NCBI GenBank assembly: GCA_031413815.1
Contig: JANOFU010000008.1
Coordinates: 44,999-108,998 of the forward strand
Direction of reading: 5' to 3'
DNA from: JAGVSR01 sp031413815
GTDB taxonomy: Bacteria; Pseudomonadota; Alphaproteobacteria; Rhizobiales; Hyphomicrobiaceae
DNA: 64,000 nt
A program made the position numbers and the translations under genes. Each line of letters opens with the position of its first letter. The first letter of the stretch is position 1. The notes beneath the pieces were generated by a model. It was not told the DNA's origin. It did no database searches and worked only from the letters and a program-made list of their open reading frames with translations. Positions 17,705 through 26,576 of the stretch are shown piece by piece.

Positions 17705-19510
17705 TCAACTTGCGGAATTCTCACGTGCGGCGATGTTGCGCGGCCGGAAAAGGCGCCGGATGAGCAAAAGGACGATGAGGGCCAGCGCGACGAGGATGGC
17801 GACCCCGAGGGGATGCTTCTCCCACAGCAAAATGGGGCTGATCCGCCCGTCCCAGGCGAGTTTGAAGTCACCCAGGGCATCGGCGGACCGGGCCACCTCT
17901 GGTGCGCCCAGCATCATGTTGACAGCGGCCGATTGATCCCGGCTCGACAGCACGGCATTGCGCACTCTGGCTGACGACAAGATTTGCAGGCGCGACGGGT
18001 TAGTCGCGACCGCATCAAGCAGCCGCTGCCGGGGTTCGCGTGCCAGCCCCGTCATATACCCAGCGAGCGATTGCAGTTGCGTTTCATCCAGGCCGCGAGC
18101 CGCTGTTGTCAGCATCGCAGGCTCCAACTCAAACAGCACATCGCGGGCATCACGCCCAACGCCGGCCATCCGTGCAATCGCTAAGGGATCGCCAAGTCCC
18201 ATGACTTTTGACAGGGACACGTACGAAAAATCGTCCGGCGAGGAGCGGCGGAACAGATCGTGTTCGACGACCTTCGGGATCAAGTCGCCAGCGACCGCGT
18301 GCCACTTCAGGCCCTGCTCCAGAGAGCGGGTCTGGCGGGCAATGTCCATGGCGGCATCGGGCATCACACTGACGGCCTGATTGAGGCTGCCGTCGGCCAC
18401 GCGTTTCAGAAGGCCGGGTTCGCCATCGGCGGCCAGCACCAAACTTGTGGCCTCGTCGAGCCGTGCAATGGCATCTGGTTTGACGGTGCCCAGGAACGCC
18501 TTGAAACCTGCATCGCGGTCTGACAACTCAAGAATCTTGGCGTGCGCCGCCCGGAACTCCTGCCAGATACTGACGATGCGATTGGCCGACAGAGCACCGA
18601 TCTCATTGACGTGCTCTCCGATCTGCTCGGCGATGGTCTTGGCGAGTTCATCTTGAACCGTGTCCTTGGTTTGCTTGGACTTCATTTCACCTGAGATGAT
18701 CGGCAGCACGCCGTTGCGCAGGTCCCAAACGTCTTTGGCGATCAAAACAAGGCCGATGCCGCCGGCCACGACAGACACGAGACGGGACAACACGCTGCCG
18801 GCGATGCGCTGGCCAATGCGGGCTGCCATGTTGCCGAGCTGACGGCGCATGACGAGGATCGCAGCGCCCGTAATGCCATCGGCGGATTGGCGCAACACCG
18901 AACCGGGCGAGACGTCGGCACCGGTTTTGCTGGCGTCGACAGTAAATTCCTGTCCCGCCTGCCCGGAAACAACGCTGGCGACGGCGGTGCCATACCGGGG
19001 GCCTAAGAAGGCGCTCAAGCACTGCAATGCCGGTTCGGCAGCGTCACCCGTGGCGATTTCGATGCGGCTGCCGATGGTTCGGCCGACGCCGGAGGCCAGG
19101 TTCTCGATCACCGATTTCATGGCGTCTGAGCGATAGACTCGTTCGGCGACGGCAACCGTCAACTCGCGTGCCTTGTCCTGATTGCCGAGGGATTGAATGA
19201 GTGAGCCCCAGCTGGTCTCGTTGCGGACCGCTTCGATGGCTTTATCGACCTGCTTGTCGATAACGGTGCTGACATCAAGCCGCCGCCATTCGTCGCCAAC
19301 CGCCGCGCGGTAATCGACCCCGGCAAGGCCGCCTTGCAGCGCTTGGGTGGTGACCGTCTCGATGGCTTTGCGAAAGCTTTGCTCATCAGTGGTTTGGCAG
19401 GCCGCATACCCTGTCACCGGCGGGCCGCCCGCCGCGAAGGCTCCTGCGACCGGCACGTGAGCGATGGAAGCGCAAAGCAGAATGCCGGCCGTCTGTCGAA
19501 GTCTTGCCAA
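17705..19510 (-). CDS. Uncharacterised exported, membrane-anchored protein
   Basis: A 601-residue protein with an N-terminal signal peptide (hydrophobic residues 7-27, then AAGGPP), a large mostly helical body, a glycine/valine-rich hydrophobic patch near residues 240-262 and a C-terminal membrane helix (about 568-588) followed by a basic tail (RRLFRPRN). The order suggests a periplasmic domain held by its C-terminal anchor. One cysteine pair (about residues 38 and 178) might form a disulfide. I recognise no family. Codon use is like that of neighbours, so it is a genuine gene. Function unknown. Confidence 0.7.
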   Translation of the reverse strand: MARLRQTAGILLCASIAHVPVAGAFAAGGPPVTGYAACQTTDEQSFRKAIETVTTQALQGGLAGVDYRAAVGDEWRRLDVSTVIDKQVDKAIEAVRNETSWGSLIQSLGNQDKARELTVAVAERVYRSDAMKSVIENLASGVGRTIGSRIEIATGDAAEPALQCLSAFLGPRYGTAVASVVSGQAGQEFTVDASKTGADVSPGSVLRQSADGITGAAILVMRRQLGNMAARIGQRIAGSVLSRLVSVVAGGIGLVLIAKDVWDLRNGVLPIISGEMKSKQTKDTVQDELAKTIAEQIGEHVNEIGALSANRIVSIWQEFRAAHAKILELSDRDAGFKAFLGTVKPDAIARLDEATSLVLAADGEPGLLKRVADGSLNQAVSVMPDAAMDIARQTRSLEQGLKWHAVAGDLIPKVVEHDLFRRSSPDDFSYVSLSKVMGLGDPLAIARMAGVGRDARDVLFELEPAMLTTAARGLDETQLQSLAGYMTGLAREPRQRLLDAVATNPSRLQILSSARVRNAVLSSRDQSAAVNMMLGAPEVARSADALGDFKLAWDGRISPILLWEKHPLGVAILVALALIVLLLIRRLFRPRNIAARENSAS

Positions 19511-20338
19511 GTCGTGCTCTCTCCGCGGCCAGGTCGCGCACTCAAGACCCAGCGTTTGAGTGACATATAGGAACTATAGCGGCGGGACCCGGCATGAATA
19601 GTGACAAACCCTCGCGAGCCGGGAGAAACAAACCGTTTTGCTCGGGAATCGCTGGCCGCGCTGCCCTGACGCGGCGGGCCCAAGCAACGGGCTAGGCATT
19701 TGTTCAGCTTTGCTGGTCATGGTCTCGTCCGAGGGTTGCGCACCCCCATTCACTTCGCGTTAACCGCAACCGTTGGAGTTGCTCGCACCGCAGCAATAAT
19801 GGGTAGAGTTTGCCCTCAGCGCGAATTTGTTTGGGCGCCGCGGACCTACCGGGCTGGGAGCACAGCGATCGATGGACTGGGGGCATCAAACGCCGGCCGT
19901 GCGAATTGATGGGGCTGCTGCAACCTCTATTTGTGCTTATGCAACCGGTTTACCAGAGTCCTCGGTCTGTGCCACGTTTTCGCCTTAAGTTACATTGGTT
20001 GGAAGCGGATCTTCAAGCGCGGTATCCGTATGCAGAATGGAGTTAGACGCTTCAACTACCATCGTTTTTGGCGTCGTGGATCACATGCTGGAAGCCTCAA
20101 ACACGTTGCGGCAGACTGACCTATCGTCATTGGTAAACGGGCAAGGCACAACACCCTGTAGAAAATGCTGCGGTGCAGCAAAATTGACGCCCCTGCAACG
20201 GACCTGTCGACTTGGGAGTTGAGTTGGCACGGGACCCGCAATCACTGGCGCGTGCGTCGCATTGAGGCAGAACGGCAAGAACCGCTTGGCTTTCGCGCGC
20301 AATGGGCTTAATTCAGTTGGCATAGAGTACGAGCGAGT
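19511..20338. other. 828-base gap with no supported gene
   Basis: The longest stretch without a gene in the window. Open frames on both strands are short (under 80 codons), overlap each other and lack ribosome sites or recognisable proteins. The promoter of the minus-strand gene ending at 19510 should lie near 19510-19600 and that of the hydrolase gene near 20250-20338. The part between about 19700 and 20230 has neither obvious repeats nor hairpins. A non-coding RNA cannot be excluded. Confidence 0.4.
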
Positions 20339-21229
20339 GTGTCTAACCACATGAATAACAAAGATAAAATTTCGGGGTTCCGGGGCAGCCTGGTCATCCC
20401 GGGTGGACGCGTTGGCGTACTTTTGATCCATAGCCTCGGCGGCAACCCGATCGAACTCCGCTTCGTTGCGCAAGGTCTCGCCCGACAGGGTTACACCGTC
20501 TATTGTCCGCTTCTGCCGGGTCTTGGTGGCGGTACCGATGTCTCCGGCTTGTCGACTTGGCAGGACTGGTACCGGGCGGTTGAGGTTGCTCATGACGAAC
20601 TGAAGTCGCGCTGCGACGTCGTTCTGGTGGGCGGTTTGTCGGCCGGCGCCATGCTGGCACTCCGGCTGGCGCGCGAGCGGCCCGAAGACGTGCAAGGCAT
20701 CATGCTGTTTGCACCGACGCTGTTCCCCAATGGCTGGGCGGTGCCGTGGCGGTTGAACTTCTTCCGGCTGGTGCATCAGAAGTGGTTTGCCCGCCTGTTC
20801 TTCTTCCATCAGCGCGCACCGTACGGCATCAAAGACGAGCGGATCCGAAACTTCGTCATTGACAGCTTCAAGAGCGATGAGCGCCCGATCGAAGATCTCT
20901 TCGGCCGTGGCGGTGGGTTGGTGTTCGAATTCTTGCGCTTGGCAAAGGACGTCGGTAAGGGCCTCGGCCGCATCAAGCAGGATACGGCCATCTTCCATCC
21001 GCGCGAAGATGACCAGAGCGCGCTGTCCAACGCCGTGACACTGCAAACCAAGCTTGCGGGCATGGTTGAAGTGACGGTGCTCGATGATTGCTATCACATG
21101 GTGACACTGGACCGGCAGCGGTCGATCGTTGTCGAGCGCGCGGTTGATTTCGCAGTGCGGCTAACGCAACGCATCCAGGAAAAGGCTGCTGTGAAGCAGC
21201 TGTTCAAGGGCAAAGGTATCAACGAATAG
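20339..21229 (+). CDS. Alpha/beta hydrolase, carboxylesterase-like
   Basis: A 296-residue soluble hydrolase similar in layout to Est30-type carboxylesterases. LIHSLGGNP (about residues 29-37) is the oxyanion-hole region, GGLSAGA (about 97-103) carries the nucleophilic serine, REDDQS gives the acid and CYHMVTLD the catalytic histidine. Substrate unknown. The GTG at 20339 follows GAGCGAG; the ATG at 20351 is an equally possible start. A long open frame on the opposite strand (20081-21097) is a shadow. A terminator-like hairpin follows at 21252-21302. Confidence 0.8.
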   Translation: MSNHMNNKDKISGFRGSLVIPGGRVGVLLIHSLGGNPIELRFVAQGLARQGYTVYCPLLPGLGGGTDVSGLSTWQDWYRAVEVAHDELKSRCDVVLVGGLSAGAMLALRLARERPEDVQGIMLFAPTLFPNGWAVPWRLNFFRLVHQKWFARLFFFHQRAPYGIKDERIRNFVIDSFKSDERPIEDLFGRGGGLVFEFLRLAKDVGKGLGRIKQDTAIFHPREDDQSALSNAVTLQTKLAGMVEVTVLDDCYHMVTLDRQRSIVVERAVDFAVRLTQRIQEKAAVKQLFKGKGINE

Positions 21230-21251
21230 GCAGCCTGAAATTTGACGTTTG

Positions 21252-21302
21252 CACCGCCGGTATTTGCCGTCACTCGACGACTGGCACCGGCGGTGTCTTT
21301 TT
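21252..21302 (+). terminator. Rho-independent terminator of the hydrolase gene
   Basis: CACCGCCGGT (21252-21261) pairs exactly with ACCGGCGGTG (21286-21295), followed by TCTTTTT. The 24-base loop holds the stop codon and last codons of the convergent DUF2147 gene, so the right arm lies within that gene's coding sequence. Confidence 0.7.
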
Positions 21303-21992
21303 GGCGGGGACAAGCTTGGGAACACCTGCCGCATCAGCGGCGGCTGGTTCGATCGGGCGCGTGGCGGGTTGAGGCGCTGGTGCGGTAACAGCTACGGGTT
21401 TCTTGCTGTTGGGCTTAGCCTGTGCGGGCTTGGCAACTTGAGATCTGGCAGCGGACTTGGCGGCAGGCGGCAAGCCCGTCTGTTGCTCGGCTGACACATC
21501 GCAGCGCGGCAGATCGGCCGGAGCGCGGGTCCACATAAACGTCTTGCTGAACAGTTTGACGCCCTTATAGCCGGTGATTTGCAGTTTGTCGTTGCTGACC
21601 AGTTGCGCGGCGAGGTCGAACGCTGAGCCTTGCTTGGGATCGTAAATCCAGCCCGAATCCCAGCTGCCGTCGTCTTGCCGCTGGAGGCCACCGATGACCT
21701 GAAGCCCGCAAATGGGTCTGCTGCGATTGTCGGCTTTGGGATTGAGGCGGTCGGTTTTGGGCTGACCCTCGTCGTTCAGGGGCTCGCGCAGCCACATGAT
21801 CCGGCCACAGAGCCTGTCGCCACATGGAACGAGTTCGACGGCGCCCTTGCCGCTGTCGTCATACCAGATGCCGGCTTCTTTTAGCAGGCCCGCCGCAACT
21901 GCGGGGGTTGCCACCGCCATGAACAACGCGCAACCGGCAGCCAAGACAGGGCCTTGCGTTAAGAATTGCGATCCTGCGGGTGTCGTGATCAT
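21270..21992 (-). CDS. DUF2147-family exported protein
   Basis: A 240-residue exported protein. A signal peptide spans about residues 1-33 (ending TPAVAAG). The DUF2147 domain follows (about 36-155), with GIWYDDSGKGAVELVPCGDRLCG and the paired cysteines, and 'NPKADNRSRPICGLQVIGGL'. The C-terminal 80 residues are Ala/Pro/Lys-rich and probably disordered. DUF2147 proteins are beta-rich periplasmic proteins of unknown role. The ATG at 21992 has ACGAGG just upstream; a longer frame up to 22169 would add an unlikely leader. Confidence 0.82.
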   Translation of the reverse strand: MITTPAGSQFLTQGPVLAAGCALFMAVATPAVAAGLLKEAGIWYDDSGKGAVELVPCGDRLCGRIMWLREPLNDEGQPKTDRLNPKADNRSRPICGLQVIGGLQRQDDGSWDSGWIYDPKQGSAFDLAAQLVSNDKLQITGYKGVKLFSKTFMWTRAPADLPRCDVSAEQQTGLPPAAKSAARSQVAKPAQAKPNSKKPVAVTAPAPQPATRPIEPAAADAAGVPKLVPAKKTPPVPVVE

Positions 21993-22343
21993 TGGCCTCG
22001 TTCCATGCAATCGATGCCTCGGTGTCGCATTGGGTGCTAGACGGGGAAAGAGGCAGAAACAGGGACTTAACTCAATTTGCCACGATGCTCCGGCGCGCAA
22101 GATTGGTAGACTGGTCCGCGTGCGACCATCTTTCCGACAAAGCGGTTTGATCTTAACTGTAGACTGCATCGGTAGTACACTTCAATTCAATGAGCCCAGT
22201 TAACGCCGGTCGCCCGAGCAACTCTTCGGACCGCGCCGGGCGCTGCGTCTGGCGACTCCTTCGGCGTGACCAGGATGCGTCAGGGAGCGGTCCGTTTTGA
22301 GCTCCCGGCGTATGCAGGCCCTGAAACCGGAACGATCTCCACA
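21993..22343. other. Divergent promoter region between DUF2147 and ABC exporter genes
   Basis: No gene in about 350 bases. It must hold promoters for both directions. A more AT-rich patch at 22130-22190 contains TTGATCTTAACTGTAGACTG and is a candidate, but no box pair is convincing by eye. Confidence 0.4.
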
Positions 22344-23483
22344 ATGATTTTGACTCTGGCTATTCGCAATCTGCTCCATGATCGAATCCGGTTGGCGGTG
22401 ACGCTGGTTGGCATTCTGTTTTCGATTGTTCTCGTGGCGGTCCAGCTTGGCCTCTATCTCGGGTCTAGCCGGATGATCACCGACATGATCGAGCGTTCCA
22501 ACAGCGACTTATGGATTACGGCGTTCGGAGCCAAAAGCTTCGAAGAGGGCGGCATTCTCTTGACGCCTCGCGAGCGTCATCAGGCTCTGGCAACGCCTGG
22601 CGTAAAGGCCGTTATTCCGATGATCTCGGCGTTCGCAGAATGGCGCAAGCCGAGTGGCGGTTCGACGCGCGTTGCCCTTGTCGGTATCGATAAGGAAGAT
22701 GGCGGGCTCGAACCTTGGAACATGATCCAAGGCACGTGGGAAGATGTGCGTGCTCCTGACGCCATTGCCGTCGATCGCACGTACCTCAAAGACCTCGGCA
22801 TCGAAGGTGTCGGCAGCACCGCGCAAATCGCAGCGGGCCGCGTTCGCGTTCGCGCGCTGACCGAGGGCATCCGGTCGTTCACACAATCTCCCTATGTGTT
22901 CACAACGATAGGGCGCGCGCGCAATCTTGTGAACTTTGACGGCGAGAAAGGTGACAAGAGCACGTTCTTGCTGGTTCAGCTTGAGCCCGGCGCCGATGTT
23001 GTGAGCGTGCAGCAAGCGTTGCGCGAACGGCTGGACGGGGCTGAAGTTTTGACCAAGGCCGAGTTTCGCGATCGCAGCTTGACCCAGTGGCTGTTCAAAA
23101 CGGGTGCGGGCATCGCCTTGATCGGCGGCGCGCTTCTGGGAATCCTCGTCGGCACGGTCATCGTCGCGCAGACGCTTTATTCGAGCACCAAAGACCACAT
23201 CAATGAGTTCGCCACCCTGCGGGCTCTTGGGTCTTCGTCGGGATACATCCACAAAGTCATCCTGGCCCAGGCCGGACTGAGCGCCGTTCTTGGATACATT
23301 CTTGGAATGGCGATCTCTTTTGGCGTTCTGCTCCTGAGCCGTGACAGTCCCTTGCCGCTCGTCATGACGCCGGGTTTGGCATTCTGGCTGTTCGCACTCA
23401 CGCTCTTCATGTGTGCGATCTCGGCCGTGTCCGCGATCATCAAGGTCACGAAAATCGATCCAGCGACGGTCTTTAGCAGATGA
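22344..23483 (+). CDS. devC: ABC exporter permease, DevC/FtsX type
   Basis: A 379-residue inner-membrane permease with four helices: one near the N-terminus (about residues 18-38) and three in the C-terminal FtsX domain (about 250-375). A large periplasmic domain lies between. This is the DevC/MacB-like layout. The start at 22344 (MILTLAIRNLLHDR) matches how DevC proteins begin; an upstream start at 22266 would add 26 unlikely residues. With the ATPase and the membrane-fusion protein that follow it forms a DevCAB-type exporter. In cyanobacteria DevBCA exports glycolipids; the substrate here is unknown. Confidence 0.87.
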   Translation: MILTLAIRNLLHDRIRLAVTLVGILFSIVLVAVQLGLYLGSSRMITDMIERSNSDLWITAFGAKSFEEGGILLTPRERHQALATPGVKAVIPMISAFAEWRKPSGGSTRVALVGIDKEDGGLEPWNMIQGTWEDVRAPDAIAVDRTYLKDLGIEGVGSTAQIAAGRVRVRALTEGIRSFTQSPYVFTTIGRARNLVNFDGEKGDKSTFLLVQLEPGADVVSVQQALRERLDGAEVLTKAEFRDRSLTQWLFKTGAGIALIGGALLGILVGTVIVAQTLYSSTKDHINEFATLRALGSSSGYIHKVILAQAGLSAVLGYILGMAISFGVLLLSRDSPLPLVMTPGLAFWLFALTLFMCAISAVSAIIKVTKIDPATVFSR

Positions 23484-24235
23484 CGCAGTCTCCCGTTCTC
23501 GAAGCCCACGATATCGTCAAAGAGCTTGGCAAGGGCGCCGGCAAGGTGATGGCCTTGAAGGGCGTCAGCCTGTCGCTGGTACCCGGAGAGTTGACCTTGC
23601 TCATGGGTCCGTCCGGTTCTGGCAAGACAACGCTGTTGTCGATCTTGGGTTGCATTCTCTCACCGACAGCTGGCAGCATCCGCATTGCTGGCCATTCGAC
23701 AGAAGGCCTGAACGCTGAGCAGTTGGCCGAATTGCGCCGCCGCCATATCGGCTTTATCTTTCAGAGCTACAATCTGTTTCCAACGCTCAACGCGCTTGAG
23801 AATGTGCGCATCGCGCTCGATGTTCTCGGCCAAAAGGGCTACCCGGCGGCCGCTCGCGCCGAAGAGGTGCTGCGTGAGGTGGGCCTTGGCCACCGGCTGC
23901 AGAGTTTTCCTGGCAATCTGTCGGGCGGAGAGCAGCAGCGTGTTGCCGTCGCGCGCGCCATCGCCGCGTCACCGTCCATCGTGCTGGCCGACGAGCCGAC
24001 GGCGGCTCTCGATAGCGAGAATGGCCACGCTGTTATGGCGCTGCTGGCGCGCATTGCGAAGGAACAGCAGCGCAGTGTGCTGGCCGTCACCCACGATCCG
24101 CGCACGCTCGGCTACGCCGACCGTGTCATTCGCATTGAAGACGGCAAGATTGTCGGCGAAGAGCGGCGGCCAGAGGGCGTCAACTCGCCCGAGATCACTG
24201 ATTTGACGAAGAAGAGGCGCAAAGCACATGGTTAA
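23480..24235 (+). CDS. devA: ABC exporter ATP-binding protein, DevA/LolD type
   Basis: A 251-residue ATPase. Walker A GPSGSGKTT (about residues 43-51), signature LSGGEQQR (about 144-151), Walker B IVLADEPTAALD (about 163-174) and the switch histidine in AVTHDPR are all present, so it should be active. It overlaps devC by four bases (ATGA) and shares eight bases with the next gene, showing tight co-transcription. Confidence 0.92.
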   Translation: MTQSPVLEAHDIVKELGKGAGKVMALKGVSLSLVPGELTLLMGPSGSGKTTLLSILGCILSPTAGSIRIAGHSTEGLNAEQLAELRRRHIGFIFQSYNLFPTLNALENVRIALDVLGQKGYPAAARAEEVLREVGLGHRLQSFPGNLSGGEQQRVAVARAIAASPSIVLADEPTAALDSENGHAVMALLARIAKEQQRSVLAVTHDPRTLGYADRVIRIEDGKIVGEERRPEGVNSPEITDLTKKRRKAHG

Positions 24236-25313
24236 ACTCGATCCCACAATTCAAACGCTCACGTTCGCAGGCATCATTGCCATCGCGATCAGCGTGCTCG
24301 TCAATGGGACGCTGACGTCGCACGGCCAGGACCAGACGCCGTCCGCGGCAGCCGCAACAGATGCAGGTTTGGCGGCCAAGGTCATCAAGCCCGTATGGGC
24401 TGCTTCGGCGACGGGACGCGTCGAACCGAAGGAAGGCGAAGTCCGCATTGTTGCGCAGTCGCCCGGCCGCATCGTCGATGTGTTGACCAAAGCCAACGAA
24501 AAAGTTGTGGCCGGCGATTTGCTGGTGCGTTTGGACGATGAAGATCTGTGGGCCAAGCTGGCAGCTGCCAAAGCCGAAGAAGCGGTGCGGATGCGGGAGC
24601 GCGATGAAGAGCCTGCAAAGGGATCTGCCGAGGATCGTCGCAAGGGCGAAGACGCTGTGGCCGCCGCGGAACGGGGCGTGTTTACCGCGCGCGATGCACT
24701 CGATCAAGTCGCCGCAAAAGTGCGGGCGGGCAGCGGGACCGTTGAAGACACGGCGGCCGCACGTTCCAAGTTAACTGAAGCAAAGTCCAAGCTATCAGGC
24801 GAGCGCAGCGCGCTAGAGAAGGTCAATACCAAGGAAGACATGCCGCTTCCGACCCGGCTTGAGTCCGCCATGATCATTGCGCGCTCCGATGTGACGCAGG
24901 TCGAGAATGCGATAGAGCGAGCCCGCGTCCGCGCGCCGCTGGACGGCACCGTTCTCAATGTCTGGGCCAAGACCGGCGAACTGGCCGTGACATCACCAGA
25001 AGCGCCTTTGGTGCTATTCGGAGATATTTCCGGGCTGCGCGTGCGCACCGAAGTCGAAGAGCGGGATGTTGTGAAGGTGCGCATCGGCCAGAAAGTTATC
25101 GTGCGGGCTGATGCCTTCCCCGACAAGGACTTTGAGGGTGTCGTGACGTCTCTGGCACCCGCTTTGGGTCCGCCCAGGATCTTGTCTCGCGGGCCGCGCC
25201 GGCCCAACGATGTCGAAGTTTTGGAAGTCATGGTCGGCCTCGACGGTCAACCGTCGCTCCTGACAGGCATGCGCGTCGATGTGTTCTTCAAGCACGAGAG
25301 CCCAGCAACTTAA
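24228..25313 (+). CDS. devB: ABC exporter membrane-fusion protein, DevB/HlyD type
   Basis: A 361-residue adaptor. It has one N-terminal membrane helix (about residues 12-28), a lipoyl-like half motif (SPGRIVDVLTKANEKVVAGDLL), a long charged alpha-helical hairpin (about 100-215), a second lipoyl half (RVRAPLDGTVLNVW) and a beta-barrel region. It should link the inner-membrane DevCA pair to an outer-membrane channel. No TolC-type gene lies beside it. A strong bidirectional terminator follows. Confidence 0.88.
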   Translation: MVKLDPTIQTLTFAGIIAIAISVLVNGTLTSHGQDQTPSAAAATDAGLAAKVIKPVWAASATGRVEPKEGEVRIVAQSPGRIVDVLTKANEKVVAGDLLVRLDDEDLWAKLAAAKAEEAVRMRERDEEPAKGSAEDRRKGEDAVAAAERGVFTARDALDQVAAKVRAGSGTVEDTAAARSKLTEAKSKLSGERSALEKVNTKEDMPLPTRLESAMIIARSDVTQVENAIERARVRAPLDGTVLNVWAKTGELAVTSPEAPLVLFGDISGLRVRTEVEERDVVKVRIGQKVIVRADAFPDKDFEGVVTSLAPALGPPRILSRGPRRPNDVEVLEVMVGLDGQPSLLTGMRVDVFFKHESPAT

Positions 25314-25340
25314 GTCCGCATTGAGCGCGCAGCGGTTGAA

Positions 25341-25380
25341 CAGAAAAAGCGCGGAACCTGGGTTCCGCGCTTTTCTGTTT
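25341..25380. terminator. Bidirectional rho-independent terminator
   Basis: The arms AAGCGCGGAACC (25347-25358) and GGTTCCGCGCTT (25361-25372) are exact reverse complements, extended by A-rich and T-rich flanks (AGAAA / TTTTCTGTTT). It lies between convergent devB (plus) and the DUF533 gene (minus) and can serve both. Confidence 0.9.
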
Positions 25381-25419
25381 ATTCTGTCCCACCCTGACCC
25401 GCCGGCTTGAACTGCCCTG

Positions 25420-26496
25420 TTATGCTGCTTGGCTTTTTGCCGTGGCGTCGATGTGCGCCGCTAGCTTGGCATCAATGCCCAGGGCACCGGCTAAGTTGGC
25501 CAAGAAGGCCTGCTCAGCACCCGAATCCGCTTCGATGGCGATGCGCGCCGCCGTGTAGACCTGGAGCGCTTCTGACTGCGAGCTCACGCTTGAGGCGAGC
25601 GTTTGCGGAGAGGCCGGATTTTTCAGTTCGTTCTGCACGAAAGCCATCGCCTCCTGATTGCCTGAGGAACCGCCGAGAGCGGACAGGATCTGCTGCTTTT
25701 CATTTTCATCAATGCGGCCGTCGGCGGCGGCAGCGGCGATCATCGTGCGAATGATCAGAACTGCGCTGTCGTTGGTGACGGCTTCGGGTTCAAATCCTGA
25801 TCCACTGGGGGCAGCATGTGCGCCGGCCGTTGCGCCACTGATGAGAGGCTTGCCAGCTTCGTAATTTTGGTAGGCCTTGTAAGCGAGGCCGCCTATGAGT
25901 GCCAGAGCACCGAGCTTGACGGCTCCGGTGGCGACGCCACGGCCGGTTCTTGTTCCTAAGAGCATGCCGCCCAATCCACCAAGCACAGCGCCAGCCCCGA
26001 GCTGGTTTTGGGCCACGAGGTCTTTGAGCTGAGCCATAATGTCTTCGGGTGTCCGTCCGCCCATGGCCTTGCCGAGCGCTTCACTCGCGCCAGTCGCTTC
26101 GCCAATGCGGCCCGCGCCTTCCTTGGCTCCCGCCGTGGCCTGGCTAAGCGCCTTACCAAGCGTTTCGAGAACGTTGCCACCCGCGCCGCCGCCCAATTGG
26201 CCCGCCTGATCCTTGAGTTTGCCGAGAATGTCGTCGAGGCTCAGTCCGCTATCTGCACTGCCGCCGGGTGCGGCCGCTGGAGCGTTGCTTGCAGCTGCGG
26301 GTCCACCGGATTGACTCAGAATGTTGCGGAGCATTCCTTCGAGGCCAGCCGCGCCTTGTCCGCCCGCTTGTCCACCGCCCTGGAGAACTTGGCCGAACAT
26401 GTCAGCGAGGCCGCCCCCACCACCGGGGGCTTGTTGCGCAGCGGGCTTGGCCGCACCTGTGACGAGTTGTTCGAGTAGGGACTTTGCGTCGAACAT
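25420..26496 (-). CDS. DUF533 / TerB-like protein
   Basis: A 358-residue protein. The N-terminal two thirds is Gly/Ala/Gln-rich and low complexity (about residues 20-170). A short Gly-rich hydrophobic segment (about 172-215) is followed by a C-terminal DUF533/TerB-like helical domain (about 240-355) with MIAAAAADGRIDENEKQQIL. The last is a signature of TerB-type folds with an acidic loop. These are tellurite-resistance-like or membrane-associated proteins of uncertain role. The ATG at 26496 (MFDAKSLLEQLV) is the family-like start, with GGAG about 11 bases upstream; a frame up to 26526 exists. Confidence 0.8.
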   Translation of the reverse strand: MFDAKSLLEQLVTGAAKPAAQQAPGGGGGLADMFGQVLQGGGQAGGQGAAGLEGMLRNILSQSGGPAAASNAPAAAPGGSADSGLSLDDILGKLKDQAGQLGGGAGGNVLETLGKALSQATAGAKEGAGRIGEATGASEALGKAMGGRTPEDIMAQLKDLVAQNQLGAGAVLGGLGGMLLGTRTGRGVATGAVKLGALALIGGLAYKAYQNYEAGKPLISGATAGAHAAPSGSGFEPEAVTNDSAVLIIRTMIAAAAADGRIDENEKQQILSALGGSSGNQEAMAFVQNELKNPASPQTLASSVSSQSEALQVYTAARIAIEADSGAEQAFLANLAGALGIDAKLAAHIDATAKSQAA

Positions 26497-26576
26497 GGCG
26501 GGCGTACTCCTATGCCTGGCGAACAAGTGCCCTCATGTAGTCCGCATTCCTCACATGTACAATGGGAAGTGCCCAA

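Noticed and set aside
20081..21097. Long open frame on the minus strand (about 338 codons) across the hydrolase gene
   Set aside because: The plus-strand frame has clear alpha/beta-hydrolase motifs and catalytic residues; the minus frame has none and is a shadow of GC-rich codon use.
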